Part shown: positions 54,586-62,395 of the stretch, piece by piece
How the letters are laid out: each line of letters starts with the position of its first letter
Position numbering within the stretch: position 1 is the first letter of the stretch
From: DSVQ01 sp964484765
Lineage (GTDB): Bacteria > Planctomycetota > Planctomycetia > Planctomycetales > Planctomycetaceae
DNA: 64,000 bases
Assembly: GCA_964484765.1 (NCBI GenBank)
Contig: CAZAGI010000029.1
Location: 17,973 to 81,972, forward strand
Direction: 5' to 3'
Position numbers and translations under genes: made by a program
Notes under the pieces: model-generated
Databases searched by the model: none
Seen by the model: the letters and a program-made list of their open reading frames with translations, nothing else
Told to the model about the DNA's origin: nothing

Positions 54586-55734
54586 TCAGGTAATGTGCGC
54601 ACCGCGGGTTTCGACGTAGACCGCGTACACCGACGTGCTTGCGGTCATGAAGAGGCGGTTGCGTTTGCTGCCACCGAAGCAGACGTTGCTGCAGATCTCC
54701 GGCAACTTGATTTGCCCGATCCGCACGCCTTCCTTCGGCTCGAAGACGTGCACGCCGTCGTAACCATCACCCACCCAGCCCGCGCTGGCCCAGATGTTGC
54801 CGTCGACATCACAGCGAATGCCGTCCGCGAACCCGGCTTTGTCTTCATTGTTGATCTTCAACTTCATTGATGCGAACTCTCGGCCGTTCGCGGCCTTTTT
54901 CTCATCGACGATGTCCCACACCTTGATGTTCTTCGGGGCTTCTTCGTAGTGCGATGCGCCGGTATCCGCGACGTAAAGTTTCTTGTAATCCGGCGAGAAG
55001 CACAGGCCGTTCGGTTTGAAGATATCGTCGGCGACCTTCTCGACTTTCCCGGATTTGGCGTCGATGCGGTAGATCGCTTCCTTCTGATACGGTTGCTTGG
55101 AATCGTTCGGGGCTTTCACACCTTCGTAGTTCATCAGGCTGCCATAGCCAGGATCGGTGAACCAGATGTCGCCGTTGGGATGGACGGCTCCGTCATTCGG
55201 CGCGTTGAACGGCTTGCCATCGAACTTGTCGGCAAGGACGGTGATGCTGCCATCGTATTCGTAACGGACCACGCGGCGGTTGCCGTGTTCGAAGGAGATT
55301 TGTCGGCCCTGGAAATCGAAGGTGTTACCGTTGCTGTTGCCGGCAGGGTGACGGAACGTGCTGACGTGGCCATCGTCTTCCAGCCACCGCAACTGCACGT
55401 TGTTGGGGATGTCGCTCCAGAGGAGATACTTACCCACGCCGTTCCATGCCGGACCTTCCGCCCAGAGCATTTGCTCGCTGTGGTAGATGCGCTGAATGGG
55501 CGTGTTGCCGAGCGCGTATTTTTTGAATCGCGGGTCAAGAACGACGATGTCGGGATCAGGATACCGCACCGGTGCGGCAGCCGGGCCGTAATCGCGGGCG
55601 ATTGCCGAGGCGGCTGCCATACCGAGGGTTCCGGCGGCAGCAGCCAGAAACGAGCGGCGTGGAACTTTAGTAGTGTTGGTGTTGACGGCAGATACAGTCA
55701 CGTCCACGGCGGGAGAAGACAGACGTTCAGACAT
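54586..55734 (-). CDS. SMP-30/gluconolactonase-like protein, Tat-exported
   Basis: A 382-residue six-bladed propeller protein. A twin-arginine signal (PRRSFLAAAAGTLGMAAA, about 25-42) follows a 24-residue leader. Metal-site segments of the SMP-30 family are visible: WAEGPAW (Glu ligand), FNAPNDGAVHPNGDIWFTDP (Asn ligand), and KPNGLCFSPDYKKLYVADT (Asn and Asp). It is probably a periplasmic lactonase for a sugar lactone. ATG 55734 follows GAGGAAACACC. The neighbouring Gfo/Idh oxidoreductase converges on it, 91 bp away, which fits a sugar-acid theme, but they are on opposite strands. Confidence 0.88.
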   Translation of the reverse strand: MSERLSSPAVDVTVSAVNTNTTKVPRRSFLAAAAGTLGMAAASAIARDYGPAAAPVRYPDPDIVVLDPRFKKYALGNTPIQRIYHSEQMLWAEGPAWNGVGKYLLWSDIPNNVQLRWLEDDGHVSTFRHPAGNSNGNTFDFQGRQISFEHGNRRVVRYEYDGSITVLADKFDGKPFNAPNDGAVHPNGDIWFTDPGYGSLMNYEGVKAPNDSKQPYQKEAIYRIDAKSGKVEKVADDIFKPNGLCFSPDYKKLYVADTGASHYEEAPKNIKVWDIVDEKKAANGREFASMKLKINNEDKAGFADGIRCDVDGNIWASAGWVGDGYDGVHVFEPKEGVRIGQIKLPEICSNVCFGGSKRNRLFMTASTSVYAVYVETRGAHIT

Positions 55735-56093
55735 GGTGTTTCCTCAGAGGAAGAGCCGGAACCGAAGATCCCACGAAGCGTTTCGGGACGAAATGGGAAG
55801 GGCACAGTAACACACGCCGCCCGCGGAGAAAACGCATCGGCGGTCATCGATTTTCATGGTGGTTGGTCGAGTTCGGCATTCGAGATGCAGCATCTCATTG
55901 AGGCGGCTTGCTACCGGCAAAACTGCGCGCCTAGCGCGCAGCAACGCCCATTTTTATTGCACAACTTTGGACCCTTGAGACGTTCAGTTATTGACAGCCT
56001 GGCCGATTCGCTAAAATTGACCGGGCAGCGAGGAACCCCGAAATCCCCCTTGCTGATGGACACCGCAGATTCCGCTTCTGGAGATGAATTGTC
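55735..56093. other. Divergent intergenic region (359 bp)
   Basis: No gene is supported. It holds a perfect 8-bp hairpin with a 3-base loop at 55923-55941 (CTGCGCGC / GCGCGCAG), followed ten bases later by a TTTTT run, and a promoter-like pair at 55991-56017. It should contain the promoters for both the SMP-30 gene and the sigma54-type activator gene. Confidence 0.5.
55991..56017 (+). promoter_or_regulatory. Candidate sigma70-type promoter for the activator gene
   Basis: TTGACA at 55991-55996 is a perfect -35 box. TAAAAT at 56012-56017 is a good -10 box, but the spacer is 15 bp rather than 17. It lies about 77 bp upstream of the gene start at 56094. Confidence 0.4.
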
Positions 56094-57200
56094 GTGCAGT
56101 CAAGGACGCTGCCTCCGATTTCCTTGCGAGACCCCATGACTTCGCCCGCTGCGACTTCCGCCCGTCCCGGATCTGCGATTCTGGAAGGAATGATTGGACA
56201 GTCCCCGGCGATGGCCGAGGTTTATCGCCTCACGCACCAGGTGGCCGCGACGCCGGCAACCGTATTGCTGCTGGGGGAAACCGGCACCGGCAAGGAGCTC
56301 GTCGCCCGCGCACTTCACGAACTCAGCCCGCGCAGCTCGGGGCCCTTCGTGAGGGTGAACTGCGGCGCATTGAGCGAAAGCCTGTTGGAAAGCGAACTCT
56401 TCGGCCACGTGAAGGGCGCTTTCACCAACGCTTTTGAAAACCGGACCGGCCGATTTGAAGCGGCCCATGGCGGCACGATCTTTCTGGACGAAATCAACTC
56501 CATGAGCTTCACGCTGCAGGTGAAGCTGCTCCGCGTGCTGCAGGAACAGGAATTCGAGCGCGTCGGCGATTCCAAAACGATTCGCGTCGATTGCCGCATC
56601 GTGGCTGCGACCAACCGCGATCTGACGGACGAAATTGAAGCCGGTCGCTTTCGCGAAGACCTTTACTACCGGCTGAACGTCGTGCCGATTTATCTGCCGC
56701 CATTGCGGGAACGGGTCGATGATATTCCACTGCTGGTGCAACACTTCACCCGGCGTTATGCCGCCGCGATGGGACGGCAGGTCCCCAAGATTGCCGATGA
56801 CGTGTTTGGCATCCTGAAAACTTACGCCTGGCCGGGAAATGTCCGCGAACTGCAGAACTATGTCGAACGCTCGCTCGTTTTGTGCAGCGGCGAGACGGTG
56901 ACGCCCGATCTCTACCCGCCGCACACGCGCGGATTGACACCGATCCGCCTTGGTCGCGCGAAAGGTGGGTCGCTGGAAACGATGTGCAGCGAACTCGTCA
57001 CGCTGGGCATCACTGAAGCGGGCGAGGAATCCACGGAAGTGCACGAGCTTGTGGTCTCGCTGATCGAGCGTGAATTGATCCTGCAAGTCCTCCGTTCGTG
57101 CCAGGGCATTCAGACGAAAGCGGCGACTCGCCTGGGCATCAACCGCAACACACTGCACAAAAAGATCGAGGACTATCACCTCGAAGGCGAAGCGCGATAA
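56094..57200 (+). CDS. Sigma54-type AAA+ activator without receiver domain
   Basis: A 368-residue regulator. The central AAA+ domain (about 32-270) shows GETGTGKELVARALHE (Walker A), GGTIFLDEINSM (Walker B), ATNRDLTDEIEAGRFREDLYYRLNVV and WPGNVRELQNYVERS. The C-terminal Fis-type helix-turn-helix is TKAATRLGINRNTLHKKIED. No N-terminal sensory domain is present. The sigma54-contact loop reads GAFTNA instead of GAFTGA; such variants may be weaker or specialised activators. The start is GTG 56094 with GGAG about ten bases upstream; ATG 56136 is the alternative. No -24/-12 promoter was seen in the window, so its targets are elsewhere or not recognised. Confidence 0.9.
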   Translation: MQSRTLPPISLRDPMTSPAATSARPGSAILEGMIGQSPAMAEVYRLTHQVAATPATVLLLGETGTGKELVARALHELSPRSSGPFVRVNCGALSESLLESELFGHVKGAFTNAFENRTGRFEAAHGGTIFLDEINSMSFTLQVKLLRVLQEQEFERVGDSKTIRVDCRIVAATNRDLTDEIEAGRFREDLYYRLNVVPIYLPPLRERVDDIPLLVQHFTRRYAAAMGRQVPKIADDVFGILKTYAWPGNVRELQNYVERSLVLCSGETVTPDLYPPHTRGLTPIRLGRAKGGSLETMCSELVTLGITEAGEESTEVHELVVSLIERELILQVLRSCQGIQTKAATRLGINRNTLHKKIEDYHLEGEAR

Positions 57201-57312
57201 TCGACTTCACTTGATCCGGAATTGACCATCGAAGTGAACGCGAACTTCGTCACCCGGACGCGCATTGATCCCGATGCGGCCGATAATTTCCGTCGTGAAC
57301 TTTCACCATCAG

Positions 57313-57329
57313 CAGGAGTTTTCCTCCTG
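57313..57329. terminator. Short hairpin between convergent genes
   Basis: CAGGAG (57313-57318) pairs with CTCCTG (57324-57329) around TTTTC. It lies between the ends of the activator gene and queE, which converge, so it may serve both. The stem is short. Confidence 0.25.
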
Positions 57330-57351
57330 GTAAGAGAATTCACGACCTCAC

Positions 57352-58035
57352 TCACGTACCGCGGATGTTACCGAAGAGTTCGATGTGCTTGCGCGGGCAG
57401 AAGTGATAACCCAGCGCCTCCGCGGCCGGGGCAAGCCATGCGGATTTCTCGGCGAGTGTCTCCTGCAACACCCCCTGCGGCATCAGCCAGACTTTTTCAC
57501 CGGGGACATCGGCGAACTGCTGCAGATAGCGTTGCACACCATCCAGATCAGCCGGCGTGTCGACTACGAACTTGAATTGATACGGAAACTCGCGGATCAA
57601 CCGCCGGATAATTTCTGGTTGATGCTGATCGCGCGCATGCCGCGCCCGCCAGCGTGGTGAGTGTTCATCCGGCAGTGAGTTCGCGAGTTTCGGGGAGAGT
57701 GACATGAGATCGGCGGCGACCGGGCGATAAACCGTGCCCGCCGTTTCCACGGTCACGATGTGTCCTTCTTTCCGCAATGCTTTCGATAGCGGAACGATCT
57801 GCGGCTGCAACAATGGCTCACCCCCCGTCAACACCACATGCGTGACGCCGAACGAGCCCACATTCTTCACCACGTCCTCCCACGGCACTAAAAAACCTTC
57901 GGGGTGCCAGGAGGTGTAGGGGGTGTCGCAGAACCAGCAGCGCAGATTGCAACCGGTCGTCCGCACAAAGAGCGACCGCTCTCCGGTGTAGAGTCCTTCA
58001 CCCTGAATCGAATCAAAAATCTCGGCGATACGCAC
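57352..58035 (-). CDS. queE: 7-carboxy-7-deazaguanine synthase
   Basis: A 227-residue radical SAM enzyme that makes 7-carboxy-7-deazaguanine from 6-carboxytetrahydropterin, in queuosine synthesis. It begins VRIAEIFDSIQGEGLYTGE and has the SAM-cluster motif CNLRCWFC (about residues 30-37), then VVLTGGEPLLQP. The C-terminus reads LGYHFCPRKHIELFGNIRG, typical of the family. The start is placed at GTG 58035, because homologues begin at this motif; the frame is open to 58101 but that part overlaps the hairpin at 58066-58091. It is downstream of queC in the same direction, as part of the queuosine operon. Confidence 0.95.
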   Translation of the reverse strand: MRIAEIFDSIQGEGLYTGERSLFVRTTGCNLRCWFCDTPYTSWHPEGFLVPWEDVVKNVGSFGVTHVVLTGGEPLLQPQIVPLSKALRKEGHIVTVETAGTVYRPVAADLMSLSPKLANSLPDEHSPRWRARHARDQHQPEIIRRLIREFPYQFKFVVDTPADLDGVQRYLQQFADVPGEKVWLMPQGVLQETLAEKSAWLAPAAEALGYHFCPRKHIELFGNIRGT

Positions 58036-58065
58036 GGACGGTTCGCGATCACAACAAAACACATA

Positions 58066-58091
58066 GCCCCCCGTTGTCCGCAACGGGGGGC
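58066..58091 (-). terminator. Perfect 11-bp hairpin between queC and queE
   Basis: GCCCCCCGTTG (58066-58076) pairs with CAACGGGGGGC (58081-58091) over 11 bp with a four-base loop. On the minus strand it is followed by TATGTGTTTTGTTG, a T-rich tail, so it has the form of an intrinsic terminator or attenuator after queC and 31 bp before queE. A related GTTG-CGGA-CAAC sequence lies at 58119-58130. Confidence 0.55.
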
Positions 58092-58136
58092 ACCTTAGCA
58101 TTGTAAGAGGAACCGCCCGTTGCGGACAACCAGCAG

Positions 58137-58838
58137 CTAAATCGGCGAATACACTGTCGGATCGGTTACGCCCGCTTCAAGAAATCCCTTGCGGCGTAAC
58201 TGGCACGAATCGCAATGGCCGCAACTGCGACCTTCGTCGTCGGGATCATAGCAACTGTGCGTCAGGCCATAATCCACGCCGAGGGCCGTGCCGCGGCGGA
58301 TGATGTCCGCTTTGGTCAATTGAATCAGCGGTGCGTGAATTCGAAATCGCTGCGGTCCTTCGACACCCGCTTTGGTGGCTTTGTTCGCGAGATTCTCGAA
58401 GGCAAAAATGAATTCCGGCCGGCAATCGGGATAGCCGCTGTAATCGACGGCATTCACGCCGACAAAAATGTCGAACGCCCCCAGCACCTCGGCCCAGCCG
58501 AGGGCAAGCGAAAGAAACACCGTGTTCCGCGCTGGCACATACGTGATCGGGATGCCTGTGGACATCTGTCCCTCGGCGCGATCTTTCGGAACTTCGATCT
58601 CTGAAGTCAGCGCCGAGCCGCCAAACGCGCGGAGATCAATCGGCACGACAATCTGCTTCACGACACCAATCGCGTGACAGACTTTATTCGCGGCTTCGAG
58701 TTCAAACCGATGCCGTTGACCGTAATCAAAGGAAATCGCGTAACACTCGAAGCTTTCACTGCGCGCGATCGCAAGCGTGGTCGCGGAATCGAGACCACCG
58801 CTCAGGAGAACAACGGCTCGTCGGGATTGACTTGTCAC
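58137..58838 (-). CDS. queC: 7-cyano-7-deazaguanine synthase
   Basis: A 233-residue ATP-dependent enzyme that turns 7-carboxy-7-deazaguanine into preQ0. The PP-loop SGGLDSATTLAIA lies near the N-terminus and the zinc cluster CYDPDDEGRSCGHCDSC near the end. NTVFLSLALGWAEV and FVGVNAVDYSGYPDCRPEF are family segments. The start is GTG 58838, which overlaps the stop of the nitrilase-like gene by four bases (GTGA), so the two are co-translated. The queE gene follows about 100 bp downstream after a hairpin. Confidence 0.96.
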   Translation of the reverse strand: MTSQSRRAVVLLSGGLDSATTLAIARSESFECYAISFDYGQRHRFELEAANKVCHAIGVVKQIVVPIDLRAFGGSALTSEIEVPKDRAEGQMSTGIPITYVPARNTVFLSLALGWAEVLGAFDIFVGVNAVDYSGYPDCRPEFIFAFENLANKATKAGVEGPQRFRIHAPLIQLTKADIIRRGTALGVDYGLTHSCYDPDDEGRSCGHCDSCQLRRKGFLEAGVTDPTVYSPI

Positions 58839-59668
58839 TTGGATGAATTCCGGGCAATCGCCAACAATTTTTCGCCGAACTCACGCGCACTCCACATCGA
58901 CCGACCGACACCCCAGCTTCGATCGCTCACGGGTTCGATATCCGCGGAAATGAAGTCTTCCGCATGGCGACGGCTGCGGACTACAATCTCGCCGTGCGGA
59001 TCAATGATGTAACTGTCACCATAGCCGACGCCGTCGGATTTGGTGATGCTCTCCTCTTTGCCGAGGGACACATTGTTGCCGCGGACGAAATAAACGCTGT
59101 TCTCAACCGCCCGCGCGGTGTGATCGGCCCGCACTTTCATGAAGTGCGCGATCAATCCTTCCTTGCCGATGTAGTTGAAGTGCGGTGCAAAGATCACCTG
59201 TGCGCCCTGCAGCGCGAGCAACCGGGCCGGTTCGATGTAGCCGCCGTCGGAGCAGATCACCACGCCGAACGTCAGCCCCTTGTGCTGAAAGACGGGGAAC
59301 TCGCGGCCCTGCTTGTGGAATTTCATGTACGCCGAGCTTTTGCTGTACGTGCCCAGCAGATGCCCTTTGTGAATCACCGCGGCAGTATTGTAGAGATCGT
59401 TGCCACGGAGTTCGTTGAAGCCGACGATGAATATCGCCTCAAACCCGCTGGTCTTGCTGAGGACGTCCATCATCGGTGCAGAATCGACGGCGAAGGCATC
59501 CCGGCGCGCGATCTCGCCGTCATCCGGATAACCCGTGAGAAAGCATTCCGGGAAGCTCACGATGTCGACACGCTCGCGGTCGGCACGTTCCAGCCCCGTG
59601 ACGACTTTCTGCAGGTTTCCCGCGAAGTCGCCGAGTTGGGAATCGAGCTGACAATGGCCGATACGCAT
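58835..59668 (-). CDS. Carbon-nitrogen hydrolase (nitrilase superfamily)
   Basis: A 277-residue amidase-like enzyme. The catalytic triad is visible: Glu in VSFPECFLTGYPDD, Lys in the SAYMKFHKQGREFPVF region, and Cys in VVICSDGGYIEPARLLA. It hydrolyses a C-N bond in an amide or carbamoyl compound; the exact substrate cannot be read. It overlaps queC by four bases, so it belongs to the queuosine operon here, although it is not a known queuosine enzyme. A role in pterin or nucleoside salvage is a guess. Confidence 0.88.
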   Translation of the reverse strand: MRIGHCQLDSQLGDFAGNLQKVVTGLERADRERVDIVSFPECFLTGYPDDGEIARRDAFAVDSAPMMDVLSKTSGFEAIFIVGFNELRGNDLYNTAAVIHKGHLLGTYSKSSAYMKFHKQGREFPVFQHKGLTFGVVICSDGGYIEPARLLALQGAQVIFAPHFNYIGKEGLIAHFMKVRADHTARAVENSVYFVRGNNVSLGKEESITKSDGVGYGDSYIIDPHGEIVVRSRRHAEDFISADIEPVSDRSWGVGRSMWSAREFGEKLLAIARNSSK

Positions 59669-59807
59669 GGAATTCTCCTTTGATCAGTAATCATAACGTG
59701 GACGGGCACGGAACGGGATTGGCGCGGGGCACGAAACCGCGCAGCGGAGCAGCGGGCGCGTTGCAATTGCAGAGGGTGCGGGGGCAGAATGGCGGCTCGA
59801 AATCACC

Positions 59808-61169
59808 ATGAACAACTCATCAAGGATTGCTGCTGTGGCAGTACAACTCAGTGAATTCGCGCGGTCGTTGTCGGTCGAAACCGCGTTCAGTGTGCTGGCG
59901 ATCGCCAAGCAACTGAAAGCCGCGGGCAAGGATGTCGTCGAACTCGAAATCGGCGACAGTCCCTTCGAGAGCACGGCGTCTGCGAAGTCGACCGGCATCG
60001 AAGCGATCCGCGAGAACCAGTCGCACTATTGCCCATCCCCCGGTCTGCCTGTCTTCCGTGAGACCGCCGCGAACTTCGTGAAGCAGGAATTCAAGATCCC
60101 CGCGCAGATGAACAACGTCTGCGTGGCTCCCGGTGCCAAAGTTTTCGAGCAGTATTTCTGTGAAGCGTTCGTCAATCCCGGTGACGGCGTCCTCGTCTTC
60201 AGCCCGTACTTCCCGACGTACCTGCCGAACATCCTCCGGCGCGGCGGCCGACCGGTCTTTTCACCGTTGAAGCAAGCGAACGGCTTCCGGCCTGAGTTGT
60301 CCGCCATCGAGAATTTTCTGAACACCGATCCGTCGCCGAGGGCGATCTTCTTTAACTCGCCGCACAACCCCACCGGCGGTCAAAATGCCCCAAAACAGCA
60401 AAAAGGGCAACAAGAGCCAGGGCTTCTGCTNNNNNNNNNNACCGGCGGCGTGATGACGCTCGACGACATGCGGAACATCGCCGACCTGCTCCGCGGCAAG
60501 AACATCGCCGTCTTCAGCGACGAGCCGTATTGCCACATGGTGTGGAAGGGCGAGCATGTGTCGCTGCTGGCTCAGCCCGGCATGCTCGACCAGTGCATGG
60601 CAGCGTACACCTTCAGCAAGTCTTACAGCATGAGCGGCTGGCGGCTCGGATTCAGCGTCGCCAGTGCCGAGGTGACCGACGCCATCGGCAAGATGATCAA
60701 CACCACGCTCTCGTGCACGCCGCCGCTGGTGCAACTCGCGGGGAAGGCGGCCCTCGAGCGCGACGCCGCCGAACGGAACGGGCAGATGGAAAAATTCCGC
60801 CGCAAGGTTGATCTGCTGACCGCCGGACTGAACCGCATCGACGGTTTTAAATCGCTCGATCCCGCCGGGACGTTCTACGTCTTCCCGAGTGTCGCCCCGA
60901 TTTGCAACCGCCTCGGCATCACCAGCCACGGGTTAGCACTCTATCTGCTCGAAGCCGCGGACGACAACTTCGGTGTGGCGTGTCTCGGCGGCGAATGCTT
61001 TGGCGACGCCGGCGGCGGCTTCCTCCGCTTCAGTTGTGCCGAACCCGACGACCGACTGCAACAAGCCCTCGACTTCCTCCCGAAAGCCATCGCCAGCACC
61101 GACCGCGTGCAGAAGTACCTCGACCAGCACACGAAGTTCCGGCTGACGACACCGTATGCGGTGGAATAA
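59808..61169 (+). CDS. Aminotransferase class I/II, interrupted by an assembly gap
   Basis: A PLP-dependent aminotransferase of fold type I. Segments: VLAIAKQLKAAGKDVVELEIGDSPF (first strand; read as two parts), FFNSPHNPTGG (Asn contact to PLP), AVFSDEPYCHMVW (Asp-x-x-Tyr), and FSKSYSMSGWRLGF with the PLP-binding Lys. The sequence between NPTGG and GVMTLDD is broken by about 50 foreign-looking bases and 10 Ns (60431-60440). Removing 60380-60448 restores NPTGGVMTLDDM in frame, as expected for the family, so the real protein is about 430 residues. It likely transaminates aspartate, an aromatic or a similar amino acid. It is divergent from the nitrilase-queC-queE operon. Confidence 0.88.
   Translation: MNNSSRIAAVAVQLSEFARSLSVETAFSVLAIAKQLKAAGKDVVELEIGDSPFESTASAKSTGIEAIRENQSHYCPSPGLPVFRETAANFVKQEFKIPAQMNNVCVAPGAKVFEQYFCEAFVNPGDGVLVFSPYFPTYLPNILRRGGRPVFSPLKQANGFRPELSAIENFLNTDPSPRAIFFNSPHNPTGGQNAPKQQKGQQEPGLLXXXXTGGVMTLDDMRNIADLLRGKNIAVFSDEPYCHMVWKGEHVSLLAQPGMLDQCMAAYTFSKSYSMSGWRLGFSVASAEVTDAIGKMINTTLSCTPPLVQLAGKAALERDAAERNGQMEKFRRKVDLLTAGLNRIDGFKSLDPAGTFYVFPSVAPICNRLGITSHGLALYLLEAADDNFGVACLGGECFGDAGGGFLRFSCAEPDDRLQQALDFLPKAIASTDRVQKYLDQHTKFRLTTPYAVE
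60380..60448. other. Assembly join with 10 Ns inside the aminotransferase gene
   Basis: Two copies of ACCGGCGG (60372-60379 and 60441-60448) flank about 50 bases of A-rich sequence (60380-60430) and 10 Ns (60431-60440). The A-rich part does not fit the gene, and its removal restores a conserved motif. This is best read as a scaffolding artefact. Confidence 0.8.
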
Positions 61170-61212
61170 GATTTATAGCAGCATTGAAATTGGAATCGTC
61201 CCTCAAGGGATT

Positions 61213-61230
61213 GGTGCGTCACGACGCACC
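61213..61230. repeat. REP-like palindrome
   Basis: GGTGCGTC (61213-61220) and GACGCACC (61223-61230) form a perfect 8-bp inverted repeat with two bases between, embedded in a motif followed by CTACGAAACT. Confidence 0.5.
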
Positions 61231-61394
61231 CTACGAAACTGTCAACCATCGTTTCACGATACCCGATCAACGGAGGCTTCCTTCATAGTCTCACAGACAT
61301 CGCGGGTGGCGAGTGGCCCAGAAGTCGCTTTGGACGTCTGGGTTTACAAGAGGTCGTTTCCCACTTTGTGTGCGATGGTGCGGCCTCTTATGAA

Positions 61395-61420
61395 CCCAGA
61401 CGCTGAGGACAGCGTCTGGG
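61395..61420. repeat. Perfect 11-bp hairpin repeat
   Basis: CCCAGACGCTG (61395-61405) pairs with CAGCGTCTGGG (61410-61420) around AGGA. It could be a terminator, but no T-run follows on the plus strand. Confidence 0.5.
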
Positions 61421-61527
61421 CCACCCACCTCGCAAATATGGTTTTGTTAGAACGCTCTAAATGAAATCAAGGCGGCGATGATCGACTCGCCGCCAGACTT
61501 CATGGCCAGACGACTTCCAGGTTTACT

Positions 61528-62025
61528 ATGTCACCGTTTCCGAAGCCACAAGTCGCCTATGTCGGTTACTCCGATCTGTACTTTGCCACGGAAGGGCAGA
61601 TTCACTCGCCGTTCGCGCTCGGCAATTTCGATCGCGGCGAGTTGACCATCATGACGGATGGGCTTAAGTTTCGAGGGATGACCGTCGAAGTGGACTGCAA
61701 GCACATCTCCTCAGTCGGTCTGGTCCGGAAGACATTCCCGTGGGGAATCCTGTGTGCAGTGACGGCAGCCGCGTTGTTACTCGTGTACCTCAACGCACCG
61801 ACTCCATTCTCCTGGCAACATCCACCAATCTACCTCGTTGCGATAATCCTGGTCGTCGTCAGTGCGATACAATGGCGTGAGGAATGGGTCGAGGTTATTT
61901 ATGCAGACACTGAACACACTCAGCGCGCATACTTCCGACGACAACCCATCTTCTGGGGATTTGCATCCGGTCGCACGCGGAAATTGTGTGAAGAAATCCG
62001 GGATAAGGTGCTGGCAGTTCAATAA
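61528..62025 (+). CDS. Small membrane protein, function unknown
   Basis: A 165-residue protein with two membrane helices at about 70-88 (WGILCAVTAAALLLVYL) and 98-113 (PIYLVAIILVVVSAI). The N-terminal part (residues 1-65) is beta-rich and soluble, with GQIHSPFALGNFDRGELTI and FRGMTVEVDCKHISSVGL, reminiscent of a pleckstrin-like (bPH) domain; the C-terminal part (TQRAYFRRQPIFWGF) returns to the same side and could complete it. The assignment is tentative. The gene stands alone between repeat-rich gaps and is not obviously linked to its neighbours. Confidence 0.6.
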   Translation: MSPFPKPQVAYVGYSDLYFATEGQIHSPFALGNFDRGELTIMTDGLKFRGMTVEVDCKHISSVGLVRKTFPWGILCAVTAAALLLVYLNAPTPFSWQHPPIYLVAIILVVVSAIQWREEWVEVIYADTEHTQRAYFRRQPIFWGFASGRTRKLCEEIRDKVLAVQ

Positions 62026-62046
62026 TCGTCCCCCTCGCCGGATGCT

Positions 62047-62072
62047 ACGGGCGGTCGCTTTGGGCCGCCCGT
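62047..62072. repeat. REP-like palindrome
   Basis: ACGGGCGG (62047-62054) pairs with CCGCCCGT (62065-62072) with a ten-base loop, 22 bp after the stop of the small membrane protein gene. It may also act as its terminator. Confidence 0.45.
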
Positions 62073-62320
62073 GTGATTGAACACAGCCCACCTTATTTGA
62101 CTACATGACTTGAGAACAACCCGCCGCGCAGCGCTCTTTGCGGCAAGGAGTCAGCTGTTGTCGTCATCCCATCCGCTCACAAGAGTTTCGACGGCACCGC
62201 GTCCACTGGGGGTGTGGATCTTCACGGCTTATGCTGCGGTGATGAACGGCGGGGTTTCCGGTGCGGCGATTCTCTACATCAATTCGTTTCCGGACATTCG
62301 CGAGTCGCTGGTGATTGGAC

Positions 62321-62338
62321 GGCAGGCGGGAGCCTGCC
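62321..62338. repeat. REP-like palindrome
   Basis: GGCAGGC (62321-62327) pairs with GCCTGCC (62332-62338) around GGGA, followed by CTACGTCAC. Confidence 0.4.
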
Positions 62339-62366
62339 CTACGTCACTGAGCGTCGAATGAAGATC

Positions 62367-62381
62367 GTGGGCATAGCCCAC
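62367..62381. repeat. REP-like palindrome
   Basis: GTGGGC (62367-62372) pairs with GCCCAC (62376-62381) around ATA, followed by CCTACATCAC, similar to the sequence after 62338. Confidence 0.4.
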
Positions 62382-62395
62382 CCTACATCACTGCA

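Larger units (their letters stand above)
61170..61527. other. Intergenic region with REP-like palindromes (358 bp)
   Basis: No gene is supported. It holds the palindromes at 61213-61230 and 61395-61420 and a near-copy of the CCAGACG motif at about 61330-61350. It looks like accumulated repeat elements. Confidence 0.5.
62026..62395. other. Intergenic region with several small palindromes (370 bp)
   Basis: No gene is supported; a short open frame at 62110-62361 has no family look. The region contains the palindromes at 62047-62072, 62321-62338 and 62367-62381. Two of them are followed by CCTACxTCAC, which suggests related repeat units. Confidence 0.5.

Noticed and set aside
62110..62361. An 83-codon frame upstream of the M50-like gene
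   Set aside because: It covers two palindromes, has no ribosome binding site and no recognisable protein features.
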